In this document: positions 6,552 to 15,346 of the stretch, piece by piece
Layout: each line of letters opens with the position of its first letter
Numbering within the stretch: the stretch's first letter is position 1
NCBI GenBank assembly: GCA_900316975.1
Contig: ONFA01000018.1
Location: 1 to 39,778 of the forward strand
DNA from: an uncultured Prevotellaceae bacterium
Lineage (GTDB): Bacteria; Bacteroidota; Bacteroidia; Bacteroidales; Bacteroidaceae
Direction: 5' to 3'
DNA: 39,778 bases
The notes under the pieces: model-generated
Told to the model about the DNA's origin: nothing
Seen by the model: only the letters and a program-made list of their open reading frames with translations
Database searches by the model: none
Translations under genes and position numbers: made by a program

Positions 6552-6606
6552 CCCTCTTGCCCGGCTGGTCTCTCTCCCTCTATGGGGAGAAAGCCATGCA
6601 GGATGG
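6552..6606. repeat. Dispersed palindromic element, copy 1
   Basis: This sequence shares CCCTCT, GCCC, a TCTCCC/GGGAGA hairpin (6573-6578 with 6585-6590) and CCATGCAGG with 18072-18120. It lies in the 3' flank of tsf, ahead of the terminator. Confidence 0.55.
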
Positions 6607-6618
6607 GGACATCAATAT

Positions 6619-6664
6619 GAAAGCGGGATGCACTCGAATGAATGCATCCCGCTTTCGTATTTTC
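6619..6664 (+). terminator. Strong terminator after tsf
   Basis: GAAAGCGGGATGCA (6619-6632) is perfectly complementary to TGCATCCCGCTTTC (6643-6656) around a 10-nt loop, followed by a short T-run. It lies between two convergent genes and could serve the minus strand as well. Confidence 0.88.
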
Positions 6665-6672
6665 CTGACAGA

Positions 6673-7218
6673 CTACTGGCGTGACAATTTCTTCTCGTAG
6701 AACTTCACCTTCAGTGACAATTTCTCCTGTTGCTTTTTTGCAGCCACCAAATCGTGCATGGTCTGTGCAAGCGTATAGCACTTCGCCACGTCTTTCTTTT
6801 GGTCTTCAGAAAGTCCAGAAGGCAACAATGCCTGATAGTCCTCAGCCTCCATGTCCACCTCTGTGAAAGTGTATTGACGTTTTTTGTCGATAGAGACCAG
6901 TAACAATTTGCCTCCTTCCTCCACTTCTGAAAAGAAAGAGAAACGCTCCTTGCTTCCCTCGTAGGCAGGCAAGACATAATAGCCTGTAGTTTGGTATTTC
7001 TCCTGCTTCTCAAAGACGAACTGCTTCTTCAAGTCAGCCAGTTCAAACTCCTTGAAGGTCGCCACGCTGTCTGCACATGCCCAATCAAGACGAGCCTGAG
7101 CCAACTCTAACGAGTCATTCCGACGGATTTCAGCCTTTCGCTGTTCCACCATCGAGGGACGATTCTCACAACCACATAACAGGGCTAATAGTCCTACTAC
7201 ATATACGATTCTTTTCAT
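6673..7218 (-). CDS. Hypothetical lipoprotein
   Basis: A 181-residue protein starting at 7218 with a short leader and lipobox (MKRIVYVVGLLALLCGC), so it is probably a lipoprotein. The open frame begins 69 bases further upstream, but that part precedes the promoter box at 7247-7240. The mature part is charged and helical at both ends, with a central strand-rich segment (YQTTGYYVLPAYE, RFSFFSEVEEGGKLLLVSIDKK), and its tail is Lys/Gln-rich. I do not recognise a named family. It is transcribed divergently from another small lipoprotein gene. Confidence 0.75.
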   Translation of the reverse strand: MKRIVYVVGLLALLCGCENRPSMVEQRKAEIRRNDSLELAQARLDWACADSVATFKEFELADLKKQFVFEKQEKYQTTGYYVLPAYEGSKERFSFFSEVEEGGKLLLVSIDKKRQYTFTEVDMEAEDYQALLPSGLSEDQKKDVAKCYTLAQTMHDLVAAKKQQEKLSLKVKFYEKKLSRQ

Positions 7219-7239
7219 GCCATCTTTCTTTTGATGAGG

Positions 7240-7272
7240 CAAAGGTAGTAAATCTTTACCACTTTCATGCAA
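7240..7272 (-). promoter_or_regulatory. Promoter of the minus-strand lipoprotein
   Basis: Minus strand 7247-7240 reads TACCTTTG, an exact -7 box. A TTG at 7272-7270 lies 22 bp upstream. The ATG is 22 nt downstream of the box. Confidence 0.6.
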
Positions 7273-7312
7273 AAAAAGTGACCACAATGGTTTCTTTTTT
7301 CTTTTTTTTCCC

Positions 7313-7320
7313 TATCTTTG
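7313..7320 (+). promoter_or_regulatory. -7 box of the plus-strand lipoprotein
   Basis: TATCTTTG (7313-7320) matches TAnnTTTG, 38 nt before the ATG at 7359. A long T/C-rich tract precedes it in place of a clear TTG element. Confidence 0.6.
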
Positions 7321-7358
7321 CACTATATAATGTAAATGTCTCATAAAAACAGAATCAG

Positions 7359-7955
7359 ATGAAAAAGTTATTCCTTTTCGCCTTAACAGCAATCATGTTT
7401 TCTTGTGGCAACAAGCCCGCAAACAACAACGAATCGGTTGCAGATGTAGCCACGGACTCTACAGAAGTGGCAGCCAGTGAACCTTCTGCACGTGACGGAT
7501 ACACCTTTGAGACTTCGTTTCGGAAGGACGAGAATGGCCAATGCGATGCGCTGATCTTGACCTGCAAGAAAGGCGAGAAGACACAAGAGTTTGTTTGCGA
7601 ATTCAACTGGCCGAAGGATAAAGACTTACTGGGAGAGTCGGGTACCATTGAAGAAGAAGACATCAACTTCGACGGAATTCCAGACGTGGTGGTCTGCTTG
7701 GGCGATTTCGGAGTAGGTGACTCATACTTTTTCTATGATGCGTTGGTGTGGAACAACAACGACAACTGTTTTGAACAGGTAGAAGAATACAGCGGTATCG
7801 CCAATCCTGTCATTGATACAGAGAAGAAAATGATTGTCAGCGAATACACGAATCTGGAAGGAAGCACTTATCGCGAAGAATATGCATGGAAAGATGGGAA
7901 ACTGACGATGATTGACAGTTCAAGCGAAAGCAGTGACGATGCTGAAGAAGAGTAA
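7359..7955 (+). CDS. Hypothetical lipoprotein with Asp-rich calcium-like loop
   Basis: A 198-residue protein with a leader and lipobox (FALTAIMFSCG) and then a low-complexity Asn/Ser/Ala linker, typical of surface or periplasmic lipoproteins. The folded part contains EDINFDGIPDVVV, an Asp-rich loop of the kind seen in FG-GAP, VCBS and XAC2610-type proteins that bind calcium. The C-terminus is acidic (SSESSDDAEEE). No enzyme motif is visible. It precedes the nucleotidyltransferase gene by only 15 nt, so it may share a transcript with it. Confidence 0.75.
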   Translation: MKKLFLFALTAIMFSCGNKPANNNESVADVATDSTEVAASEPSARDGYTFETSFRKDENGQCDALILTCKKGEKTQEFVCEFNWPKDKDLLGESGTIEEEDINFDGIPDVVVCLGDFGVGDSYFFYDALVWNNNDNCFEQVEEYSGIANPVIDTEKKMIVSEYTNLEGSTYREEYAWKDGKLTMIDSSSESSDDAEEE

Positions 7956-7970
7956 AAAATAAACACAGCC

Positions 7971-9482
7971 ATGAAGATTCTCTCACACGAAGACATACTC
8001 CAACAACTCGACCACCCCTTCTTCCGTCTCATCTCCGACACGGCTGAAGAGTTGGCGCTGGAGTGTTATGTCATTGGCGGATGGGTGAGAGACCTTTATC
8101 TGGAGCGGCCATCGAGCGACATCGACATCGTGGTGGTTGACCCAACCCAACAAACCAAACGCCCGGGCATCGCCATCGCCGAAGCCCTGCGCCACAAGTT
8201 GGGCAAGAAGGCGCACATCGCCATCTACAAGAACTTCGGCACGGCACAATTGAAACACAAAAGTCTGGAGATTGAGTTTGTTGGGGCACGGAAGGAGAGT
8301 TACGATCGCAATTCACGAAAGCCTGTGACGGAAGACGGAACTCTGGAAGAAGACCAGAATCGTCGCGACTTCACTATCAATGCAATGGCACTCTGCCTGA
8401 ACAAAGAGCGTTTTGGCGAGTTAGTTGACCCCTTTGACGGATTGGCAGACTTGGAATACAAAACCATCGCCACCCCACTCGACCCCGACATCACTTTCAG
8501 CGATGACCCCTTACGCATGATGCGTTGCATCCGCTTTGCAACCCAACTCGGTTTCCAGATTGAGGAAGAGACGTTTGACGCCTTAGGCCGTAACAAGGAA
8601 CGCATCAAAATCATCTCGGCAGAACGAATAGCGGAGGAACTGAACAAAATTATCCTTTCTCCTATACCCTCAACGGGATTCGTTGAGTTAGAGCGATGTG
8701 GACTATTGCCGCTCATCTTCCCAGAATTGGCACAACTCCAAGGTGTGGAAACTAAGAACGGGAAGGCACACAAGAATAATTTCTATCATACACTGGAAGT
8801 GCTCGACAATGTGGCAAAGGCAACAGCCAACCCTAAGGACCTGCCAGAAGGCAATGGCACATGGGATTCCCCTAAAGACCATATCCTTTGGCTCCGCTGG
8901 GCAGCACTGCTCCATGACATCGGCAAGCCCAAGTCGAAACGCTTTGACCCGCTGCTCGGCTGGACCTTCCACAACCATAACGACATCGGCGAAAAGATGA
9001 TACCAGGCATCTTCCGACGTATGAAACTGCCCATGAATGAGAAGATGAAGTTTGTGCAGAAACTTGTGCAACTCCATATGCGTCCCATCGCCATTGCCGA
9101 CTCAGAAGTGACCGATAGTGCAGTGCGCCGACTGCTCTTCGATGCAGGTGACGACATTGACGATCTCATGCTCCTCTGCACAGCCGACATCACTTCCAAG
9201 AACGATTTGAAGAAGAAGAAGTTTGCCGACAACTACATCACGGTTCGTACTAAACTTGTTGAAATAGAAGAAAAAGACCGCATCCGTAACTTCCAGCCTC
9301 CTATCAGCGGTGAGGACATCATGGAGATGTTTGGCTTAAAGCCCTGCAAGGAAGTGGGTGTGCTGAAAACAACCATCAAGGATGCTATTCTGGACGGGAA
9401 GATTCCCAATGAGTATGAGCCCGCTGAAGCACTGCTCATTGAAGAAGCGAAAAAGATTGGACTCAACGTAATAACTAACTAA
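7971..9482 (+). CDS. cca: tRNA nucleotidyltransferase / poly(A) polymerase with HD domain
   Basis: A 503-residue class II nucleotidyltransferase. Residues 36-52 contain GGWVRDL followed by the metal-binding D50-x-D52. RRDFTINAMAL and the RMMRCIRFATQL segment complete the head and neck. An HD phosphohydrolase domain follows (LLHDIGKPKSK, H315-D316, then FHNHNDIGEKM). Head plus HD is the usual Bacteroidetes CCA-adding enzyme architecture, so tRNA CCA repair is the likely role. Poly(A) polymerase activity cannot be excluded from sequence. It opens a run of closely spaced genes reaching thiL. Confidence 0.9.
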   Translation: MKILSHEDILQQLDHPFFRLISDTAEELALECYVIGGWVRDLYLERPSSDIDIVVVDPTQQTKRPGIAIAEALRHKLGKKAHIAIYKNFGTAQLKHKSLEIEFVGARKESYDRNSRKPVTEDGTLEEDQNRRDFTINAMALCLNKERFGELVDPFDGLADLEYKTIATPLDPDITFSDDPLRMMRCIRFATQLGFQIEEETFDALGRNKERIKIISAERIAEELNKIILSPIPSTGFVELERCGLLPLIFPELAQLQGVETKNGKAHKNNFYHTLEVLDNVAKATANPKDLPEGNGTWDSPKDHILWLRWAALLHDIGKPKSKRFDPLLGWTFHNHNDIGEKMIPGIFRRMKLPMNEKMKFVQKLVQLHMRPIAIADSEVTDSAVRRLLFDAGDDIDDLMLLCTADITSKNDLKKKKFADNYITVRTKLVEIEEKDRIRNFQPPISGEDIMEMFGLKPCKEVGVLKTTIKDAILDGKIPNEYEPAEALLIEEAKKIGLNVITN

Positions 9483-9494
9483 AAGAAACCTTTT

Positions 9495-10676
9495 ATGAGA
9501 ACATTAACGGCTCTAATTTTCAGCATTGTTCTGTTGACACAAACAGCCACGGCACAATCTGTCAGCAATGATAACCGAGCAACGGGAAAACAACTAACAG
9601 CAGACCTCACTGCTGCCATCACAAAAGTCAACGATTACTGGCTGAGTCATCACTCACCGAAATGTCGCGCCTTTTGGGATAATGCAGCCTATTTCACCGC
9701 CAATCAGAAGGTGTATGAGCGCACGCACAAGAAGGAATATCTCGACTATGCCCTCGCATGGGCTGAATACAATCATTGGAAGGGAGCCACACAGACCGAC
9801 AAGAGCCAATGGCAATACAAGACATACGGAGAAGGCATGAACCACGTGCTTTTCGCAGACTGGCAAATTTGTTTCCAAGTGTATATTGACCTTTACAAAC
9901 TGGAGCATCGTGCCGAGCGTATCGAACGTGCGCTGGAGGTGATGTGTCACCAGGCTTCCACGTCTGAAAAGGATTACTGGTGGTGGTCGGATGCACTCTA
10001 TATGGGACTCCCCATCTTCTCGAAGCTCTACACCATCACGCACGACCAGAAACTGCTTGACAAGCAGTATGAGTGTTTCAAGTGGACAGACAGCCTGCTT
10101 TTCGACACCGAGGCACAACTCTATTATCGCGACGCCAAGTATGTGTATCCCAAGGTGAAGACTGCATGCAACGATGGCAAATCCTTCTGGGCGCGTGGAG
10201 ACGGTTGGGTGCTGGCAGGCTTGGCACTCGTCTTGCAGGATCTTCCCCGAGACAGTAAATATCGTCCTTTCTACATAGACCGTTTCAAGAAACTGGCAGA
10301 AGGTGTTGCCCGCTGTCAACAACCAGAGGGACATTGGACACGTTCCATGCTCTGTCCCGACGATGCCCCAGGCTACGAGACTTCAGGCACAGCCTTCTTC
10401 ACTTACGGACTTGTGTGGGGCGTGAACAACGGCATTCTGCCACGCGACAAATACGCACAAACCATCGCGAAAGCACGGAAGTATCTTTTCGAGGTGGCAC
10501 TCCAGCCCGATGGCAGCATCGGGTATGTACAGCCTATCGGTGAGAAACCCGACCCGACGAAGACCGTCGATGCCCAATCGCAAGCGCCCTTTGGTACCGG
10601 TGCATGGCTTTTAGCAGCCTGCGAGTTCTACAATTATATTGTTGACCTCAGTTTAGCAGGAAGGATCGCAAATTAA
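9495..10676 (+). CDS. Glycoside hydrolase family 105/88-like protein (unsaturated rhamnogalacturonyl hydrolase type)
   Basis: A 393-residue protein with a signal peptide (MRTLTALIFSIVLLTQTATAQ), so it is exported. The rest fits the alpha/alpha-barrel of GH105: WWWSDALYMG with a candidate catalytic D166, FWARGDGWVLAGL, and the late signature HWTRSMLCPDDAPGYETSGTAFFTYG. GH105 enzymes remove unsaturated uronic acid from oligosaccharides released by pectin lyases. The substrate here is inferred from family only. It lies 12 nt after cca and 15 nt before lpxK, with no carbohydrate-use genes beside it, an odd setting for such an enzyme. Confidence 0.85.
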   Translation: MRTLTALIFSIVLLTQTATAQSVSNDNRATGKQLTADLTAAITKVNDYWLSHHSPKCRAFWDNAAYFTANQKVYERTHKKEYLDYALAWAEYNHWKGATQTDKSQWQYKTYGEGMNHVLFADWQICFQVYIDLYKLEHRAERIERALEVMCHQASTSEKDYWWWSDALYMGLPIFSKLYTITHDQKLLDKQYECFKWTDSLLFDTEAQLYYRDAKYVYPKVKTACNDGKSFWARGDGWVLAGLALVLQDLPRDSKYRPFYIDRFKKLAEGVARCQQPEGHWTRSMLCPDDAPGYETSGTAFFTYGLVWGVNNGILPRDKYAQTIAKARKYLFEVALQPDGSIGYVQPIGEKPDPTKTVDAQSQAPFGTGAWLLAACEFYNYIVDLSLAGRIAN

Positions 10677-10691
10677 CAAACACCCGCGGCA

Positions 10692-11726
10692 ATGGAAGGC
10701 GACCATATCAAAATCAACTACTGGCTCATGCCATTCTCGTGGCTTTACGGGTTTGTAGTAGGCATCAGAAATCTGATGTTTGATTTAGGTGTGCTCAAAT
10801 CCCGAACCTTCAAATTGCCCGTCATCTGTGTAGGCAATATCACCGTAGGCGGAACGGGAAAGACCCCTCACACGGAATATCTCATCAGGCTTCTCTCCCA
10901 GCACCACCAAGTAGCTGTGCTTAGTCGCGGGTACAAGCGCAAGTCGAAAGGTTATGTGCTTGCAGCCAAAGACACCCAAGTGGCAACGATAGGCGATGAA
11001 CCTTATCAGATGAAGCACAAATTTCCACAGATACACATGGCGGTTGACAAAGATCGCTGTCATGGTATCAGCCAACTGATGAGAGAGGGGGTGCAGCCTC
11101 CTACTGATGTTGTCATTCTCGATGATGCATACCAACACCGCTACGTAAAAGCAGGTCTCAACATCCTACTGATGGACTACCACCGCCTCATCTACTTTGA
11201 CAAATTGTTGCCAGCAGGGAGGTTGCGTGAGTCTCCGTCTGGACGATTGCGTGCGAACATCATCATCATCACAAAATGCCCTCGCTACATCACCCCGATG
11301 GACAAAAAAGGCATCGAGCGCACTCTTGACCTGGAAAACTGGCAGAAAGTTTTCTTCACTACCTACCGATACCCTGAGAAGATGAACGTGGGCAAGAAAC
11401 CATTGCTGGTCACGGGTATTGCCTCGCCAGAACAGATGGTGTACGACCTGAACAAAATCATTCCCCAATTTGACGTGATGAGTTTTCCCGACCACCACAA
11501 TTTCACGAAGAAAGACATCGAAGCAATTCGGAAACGGGCAGCAGGACGCACCATCCTCACGACCGAGAAGGATGCCACCCGTCTGCATGGACTTGACAAC
11601 GTGAAGGTCATCCCCATTGAGGTGGAGTTTCTGGACGGAAAAAGCAGTGAATTCAATCAGATTATTTTAGATTACGTACATAAACATTCACGCAACAGCG
11701 TACAAAACCAAGAAAACAAAGAATAA
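10692..11726 (+). CDS. lpxK: Tetraacyldisaccharide 4'-kinase
   Basis: A 344-residue LpxK, which phosphorylates the 4' position of the lipid A disaccharide at the inner membrane. The N-terminal membrane-associated helix (WLMPFSWLYGFVVGIRNLMF) precedes the Walker A VGNITVGGTGKTP (K57). SRGYKRKSKGYVL, the DDAYQHR metal and catalytic region and the LLPAGRLRE motif are all present. The start at 10692 (MEGDHIKINYW) matches family N-termini better than the internal Met13. Its stop codon abuts the thiL start with no gap. Confidence 0.95.
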   Translation: MEGDHIKINYWLMPFSWLYGFVVGIRNLMFDLGVLKSRTFKLPVICVGNITVGGTGKTPHTEYLIRLLSQHHQVAVLSRGYKRKSKGYVLAAKDTQVATIGDEPYQMKHKFPQIHMAVDKDRCHGISQLMREGVQPPTDVVILDDAYQHRYVKAGLNILLMDYHRLIYFDKLLPAGRLRESPSGRLRANIIIITKCPRYITPMDKKGIERTLDLENWQKVFFTTYRYPEKMNVGKKPLLVTGIASPEQMVYDLNKIIPQFDVMSFPDHHNFTKKDIEAIRKRAAGRTILTTEKDATRLHGLDNVKVIPIEVEFLDGKSSEFNQIILDYVHKHSRNSVQNQENKE

Positions 11727-12788
11727 ATGGCAACAGAAATAGCAACACTCGGTGAGTTCGGTCTGATCAAACAACTGACACAAAACCTTGAAATCAAAAA
11801 CTCTGAAACAAAATACGGAGTGGGTGATGATTGTGCGGTGCTGAAATATGGCGAGGACAAGGATGTGCTTGTCACCACCGACCTGCTGATGGAAGGAGTG
11901 CATTTTGACTTGACCTACTTGCCCATGAAGCATTTAGGCTACAAGGCAGCAATGGTCAATCTATCAGACATTTATGCCATGGGAGGCATGCCTAAACAAA
12001 TCACAGTCAGCCTCGCTTTGAGCAAGCGTTTCAGTGTTGAAGATATGGAAGATTTCTATGAAGGTCTTCGACTCGCCTGCGATGCACATGAAGTTGACAT
12101 TGTTGGAGGTGACACCACCAGTTCACGCACAGGACTCGCCATCTCCATCACCGCCATCGGCGAAGTGGAGAAAGGGAAAGCCATCTACCGCAACGGAGCG
12201 AAAGAGACCGACCTCATCTGTGTGAGCGGTGACCTCGGAGCCGCTTATATGGGATTCCAACTATTGGAACGTGAGAAGGAAGTCTATTACAAGCAGATAG
12301 AAACTGCCAAGACCGACGCTGAGCGCATGGCGATTTCACAGCCAGACTTTAGCGGACGTGAGTATCTGCTCGAACGGCAGATGAAGCCCGAAGCACGACG
12401 CGACATCATCCTGCAGCTCCGCAAGGCTGGCATACGTCCCACATCCATGATGGATATTAGCGATGGACTCTCCTCCGAACTGCTCCACATCTGTACCCAA
12501 AGTCACTGCGGATGCCGCATTTACGAAGAGCGCATTCCCATAGACTACCAGACCGCTGTCATGGCAGAGGAACTTAACATGAACCTCACCACTGCAGCCC
12601 TCAACGGAGGCGAAGACTACGAACTCCTGTTCACGGTTCCCATTGCTGACCATGAAAAGGTGGAGCAGATGGAAGGTGTGAAACTCATCGGACACATCAC
12701 GAAGGAAAGTCTTGGCTGTGCCCTCATCACACGAGACGGAGCAGAGTTTGAGCTGAAAGCGCAAGGATGGAACCCGTTGAAAAAATAA
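11727..12788 (+). CDS. thiL: Thiamine-monophosphate kinase
   Basis: A 353-residue ThiL that makes thiamine diphosphate from the monophosphate. The family motifs GVGDDCAVL (31-39), TTDLLMEGVHF (50-60), VGGDTTSS, the MMDISDGLSSEL block and LNGGEDYELLF are intact. Its ATG follows directly on the lpxK stop, suggesting translational coupling. As I recall, a purine-nucleoside phosphorylase gene often sits between these two in Bacteroides. It is absent here. Confidence 0.93.
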   Translation: MATEIATLGEFGLIKQLTQNLEIKNSETKYGVGDDCAVLKYGEDKDVLVTTDLLMEGVHFDLTYLPMKHLGYKAAMVNLSDIYAMGGMPKQITVSLALSKRFSVEDMEDFYEGLRLACDAHEVDIVGGDTTSSRTGLAISITAIGEVEKGKAIYRNGAKETDLICVSGDLGAAYMGFQLLEREKEVYYKQIETAKTDAERMAISQPDFSGREYLLERQMKPEARRDIILQLRKAGIRPTSMMDISDGLSSELLHICTQSHCGCRIYEERIPIDYQTAVMAEELNMNLTTAALNGGEDYELLFTVPIADHEKVEQMEGVKLIGHITKESLGCALITRDGAEFELKAQGWNPLKK

Positions 12789-12840
12789 GAAGACATTATC
12801 AACAAATCAAAATAGTATTAACCATTCAAAAAACAAACAC

Positions 12841-13632
12841 ATGAGAGTAATTATTGAACCCGATTACGAGGCCCTCTCAAAATGGGCTGCCAATTATGTG
12901 GCGAACCGTATCATCGAAGCAAATCCAACGCCTGAAAAGCCTTTTGTACTCGGATGCCCCACAGGTTCTTCACCTCTTGGACTGTATCGTAACCTAATTG
13001 ACATGTGCAGTGCAGGCAAGATTTCGTTCCAAAACGTCATCACGTTCAACATGGATGAATATGTGAAACTGCCAGAAGACCATCCTGAGAGTTACCACAG
13101 TTTTATGTGGAATAATTTTTTCAACCACATTGACATCAAGCCAGAGAATGTACACATCCTCAATGGTAATGCACCCGACCTCATCGCTGAATGCAACCAC
13201 TACGAAGATATGATTGCCGAAGCAGGTGGCGTGGACCTCTTCATGGGCGGCATCGGTCCTGATGGACACCTTGCCTTCAATGAGCCAGGTTCTTCCCTCT
13301 CATCACGCACCCGTATCAAGACTCTCACCACCGACACCATCCACGCCAACAGCCGCTTCTTCGACAATGACCTCAGCCTCGTGCCTAAGCAGGCTTTGAC
13401 CGTCGGCATTGGCACAGTGATGGACGCCAAGGAGGTGCTTCTCGTATGTAGCGGTCACAACAAGGCACGTGCCCTCAAGCACTGCATTGACGGCGACATC
13501 AGCCACAAGTGGACTTCTTCCATGCTCCAGATGCACCCGCATGCTATCGTGGTCTGCGACGAAGCATCTTGCGACGAGTTGACCGTAGGAACTTACAAGT
13601 ACTACCTTGACAAGGAGCGCGGCAATCTGTAA
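12841..13632 (+). CDS. nagB: Glucosamine-6-phosphate deaminase
   Basis: A 263-residue NagB that converts glucosamine-6-phosphate to fructose-6-phosphate and ammonia. Catalytic residues align with the E. coli numbering: D72 in NMDEYV, D141 and H143 in GPDGH, and E148 in FNEPG. Phosphate binding is served by GCPTGSSPLG (38-47). The length fits the single-domain enzyme rather than the longer NagB-like proteins. It is 52 nt after thiL with an A-rich leader and no clear promoter box, and is followed by a strong terminator. Confidence 0.96.
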   Translation: MRVIIEPDYEALSKWAANYVANRIIEANPTPEKPFVLGCPTGSSPLGLYRNLIDMCSAGKISFQNVITFNMDEYVKLPEDHPESYHSFMWNNFFNHIDIKPENVHILNGNAPDLIAECNHYEDMIAEAGGVDLFMGGIGPDGHLAFNEPGSSLSSRTRIKTLTTDTIHANSRFFDNDLSLVPKQALTVGIGTVMDAKEVLLVCSGHNKARALKHCIDGDISHKWTSSMLQMHPHAIVVCDEASCDELTVGTYKYYLDKERGNL

Positions 13633-13650
13633 GCAACATATTTCACTAAA

Positions 13651-13693
13651 AGAAGGGGTTGTGTCCAATGAAAACACAACCCCTTTCTTTGTA
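13651..13693. terminator. Bidirectional terminator between nagB and gmk
   Basis: GGGGTTGTGT (13655-13664) pairs with ACACAACCCC (13674-13683), flanked by AAAGAA and TTTCTTT. The T-rich side serves nagB and the A-rich side serves the convergent gmk transcript. Confidence 0.85.
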
Positions 13694-13702
13694 TTCTTTC
13701 CT

Positions 13703-14281
13703 TTATTCCGATAAGAAATCCTCAACAAGAGCGTGAGCCTCAACTTGAGCAATTTCCAGATTATCGTTGATGATCACTTCATCAAAATTTTCCGCTTGAG
13801 AGAGTTCGTACTTAGCACGTTCAATGCGCTGTTCAATCACCTCTGGCGCATCGGTGGCGCGCTTTTCCAAACGGCTACGCAACTCTTCAATGCTGGGCGG
13901 CTGGATGAAAATGCTAAGTGCCCTTTTTCCATAAAGTCTTTTAATACGCAAGGCACCATTGACATCAACATCGAAGACAATGTTCTCGCCAGCAGCCAAT
14001 TGCTTGTCCACCTGTGACTTTAGCGTGCCATAGAACTTATCTTTATAGACTTCTTCGTACTCGACAAACTCGTCGTTAGCAATCTTTGCCTTAAATTCTT
14101 CCGGGCTAAGGAAAAAGTACTCCACCCCATTCTGTTCCTCACCACGTGGCGCACGGGAAGTAGCAGAAACGGAAAAGTGAAGATTCAATTCTTCATCACC
14201 GCCATCAGCCATAATGCTGTTGATAATCGTCGATTTGCCCGAACCAGATGGGGCAGCAAAAATAATGAGTTTTCCTTCCAT
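13703..14281 (-). CDS. gmk: Guanylate kinase
   Basis: A 192-residue guanylate kinase (GMP + ATP to GDP + ADP). The P-loop APSGSGKST sits at residues 10-18 of MEGKLIIF. SRAPRGEEQNGVEYFF binds GMP, and the lid arginines follow (RLEKRATDAPEVIEQRI). The chosen start is 14281, which gives the family N-terminus. An ATG at 14287 overlaps the yicC stop as TGATG and would add two residues. Both starts imply coupling to yicC. Confidence 0.95.
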   Translation of the reverse strand: MEGKLIIFAAPSGSGKSTIINSIMADGGDEELNLHFSVSATSRAPRGEEQNGVEYFFLSPEEFKAKIANDEFVEYEEVYKDKFYGTLKSQVDKQLAAGENIVFDVDVNGALRIKRLYGKRALSIFIQPPSIEELRSRLEKRATDAPEVIEQRIERAKYELSQAENFDEVIINDNLEIAQVEAHALVEDFLSE

Positions 14282-14286
14282 AATCA

Positions 14287-15162
14287 TCACATGACGTTTA
14301 GTACTTGTTCCTTGATTTGTTCGAGTTCGTCCTTCATCTTCACCACGATATTCTGCATTTCGGCTTGGTTTGACTTGGAGCCTGTAGTGTTGATTTCACG
14401 TCCCATCTCTTGAGCGATGAAGCCCAATTTCTTGCCCTGGCCATGTCCGTCCGTCATCGTCTCAATGAAGTAATGAAGATGGTTTGTCAGACGCTGCTTC
14501 TCTTCAGAAATGTCCAATTTCTCAATATAATAAATCATCTCCTGTTCCAAACGGTTCTTGTCATAATCCACCCCGATGTTCTGTTCCAAAGCATCAAGGA
14601 TGCGTTGACGAATTTTCCCTGTACGTTCTTTCTCATAAGGTTCAATAGATGCAAGCAGAGTGGCAATGTTGTCTATCTTCTCCTGGAACTTCTTTGCCAA
14701 TGCCACCCCCTCTTGCTGACGAAAGGCCACCAATTCGTCCACTGCGCCCTCCACCGCCTTACGTGCATACGTCCATTCTTCATCGGAAAGTTCTTCCACA
14801 TCATTGTGAGTGAACACATCAGGAAGACGAAGTAACGTACCATACCAATCTTCAGGCTGCGGAAGACCGAGTTCCTGCTGCATCTGCTCAATCTGCAATT
14901 TGTAGGAATGCAGCAATGTCATATTAAGAGGAGCAACGACGGATGCATCATCCTTCTCTATCCATAAGACAAATTCCACTTTTCCACGTTCCAACTTCTG
15001 TTGCATCATTTGGCGCATTTCCATTTCTTTCTCACGATAGATAGGAGCAATACGTGCCGTAATGTCAAGAGCCTTGCTATTCAACGATTTCACTTCTGCG
15101 TGAATCTTTTTTCCGTTATACTCTACGACGCACTTGCCGTAGCCTGTCATTGATTGTATCAT
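14287..15162 (-). CDS. yicC: YicC/YloC family endoribonuclease
   Basis: A 291-residue YicC-family protein. It opens with IQSMTGYGKCVVEYNGKKIHAEVKSLNSKALDI, the family N-terminal block, and ends with the conserved HLHYFIETMTDGHGQGKKLGFIAQEMGREINTTGSKS stretch (DUF1732), which includes the acidic and basic residues implicated in RNA cleavage. The pairing with gmk is conserved in many bacteria. Transcribed from a promoter near 15193, divergently from tsaB. Confidence 0.93.
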   Translation of the reverse strand: MIQSMTGYGKCVVEYNGKKIHAEVKSLNSKALDITARIAPIYREKEMEMRQMMQQKLERGKVEFVLWIEKDDASVVAPLNMTLLHSYKLQIEQMQQELGLPQPEDWYGTLLRLPDVFTHNDVEELSDEEWTYARKAVEGAVDELVAFRQQEGVALAKKFQEKIDNIATLLASIEPYEKERTGKIRQRILDALEQNIGVDYDKNRLEQEMIYYIEKLDISEEKQRLTNHLHYFIETMTDGHGQGKKLGFIAQEMGREINTTGSKSNQAEMQNIVVKMKDELEQIKEQVLNVM

Positions 15163-15185
15163 GATGTTATACGTTAAATTTTGTG

Positions 15186-15193
15186 CAAAGGTA
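15186..15193 (-). promoter_or_regulatory. -7 box of the yicC-gmk operon
   Basis: Minus strand 15193-15186 reads TACCTTTG, 23 nt before the yicC ATG. No convincing TTG element is seen upstream, where the heptamer repeat lies. Confidence 0.6.
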
Positions 15194-15210
15194 CAAAAAA
15201 GAATCCTGAT

Positions 15211-15298
15211 TTAGGGATTAGGATTTAGGAAATTACCTTCTATATGGCTTTTTTAATTCCAAAAGACTAATAAATCCTAAATCCTAATTCCCAATTCC
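15211..15298. repeat. Inverted heptamer arrays between yicC and tsaB
   Basis: The left arm runs ATTTAGG, GATTAGG, ATTTAGG (15210-15230). The right arm runs AATCCTA, AATCCTA, ATTCCCA, ATTCCCA (15273-15300), also with a 7-bp period. 15214-15230 pairs with 15275-15292 along 17 bp with one bulge, around a 44-nt loop. It occupies the shared upstream region of two divergent operons. Confidence 0.8.
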
Positions 15299-15309
15299 CA
15301 TTTTTTCAC

Positions 15310-15317
15310 TACCTTTG
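15310..15317 (+). promoter_or_regulatory. -7 box of tsaB
   Basis: TACCTTTG (15310-15317) is an exact TAnnTTTG match, 29 nt before the ATG at 15347. The repeat arm ends just upstream, so the repeat lies where a -33 region would be. Confidence 0.65.
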
Positions 15318-15346
15318 CACTTACTTTGACTCAAAGTACATTCACG

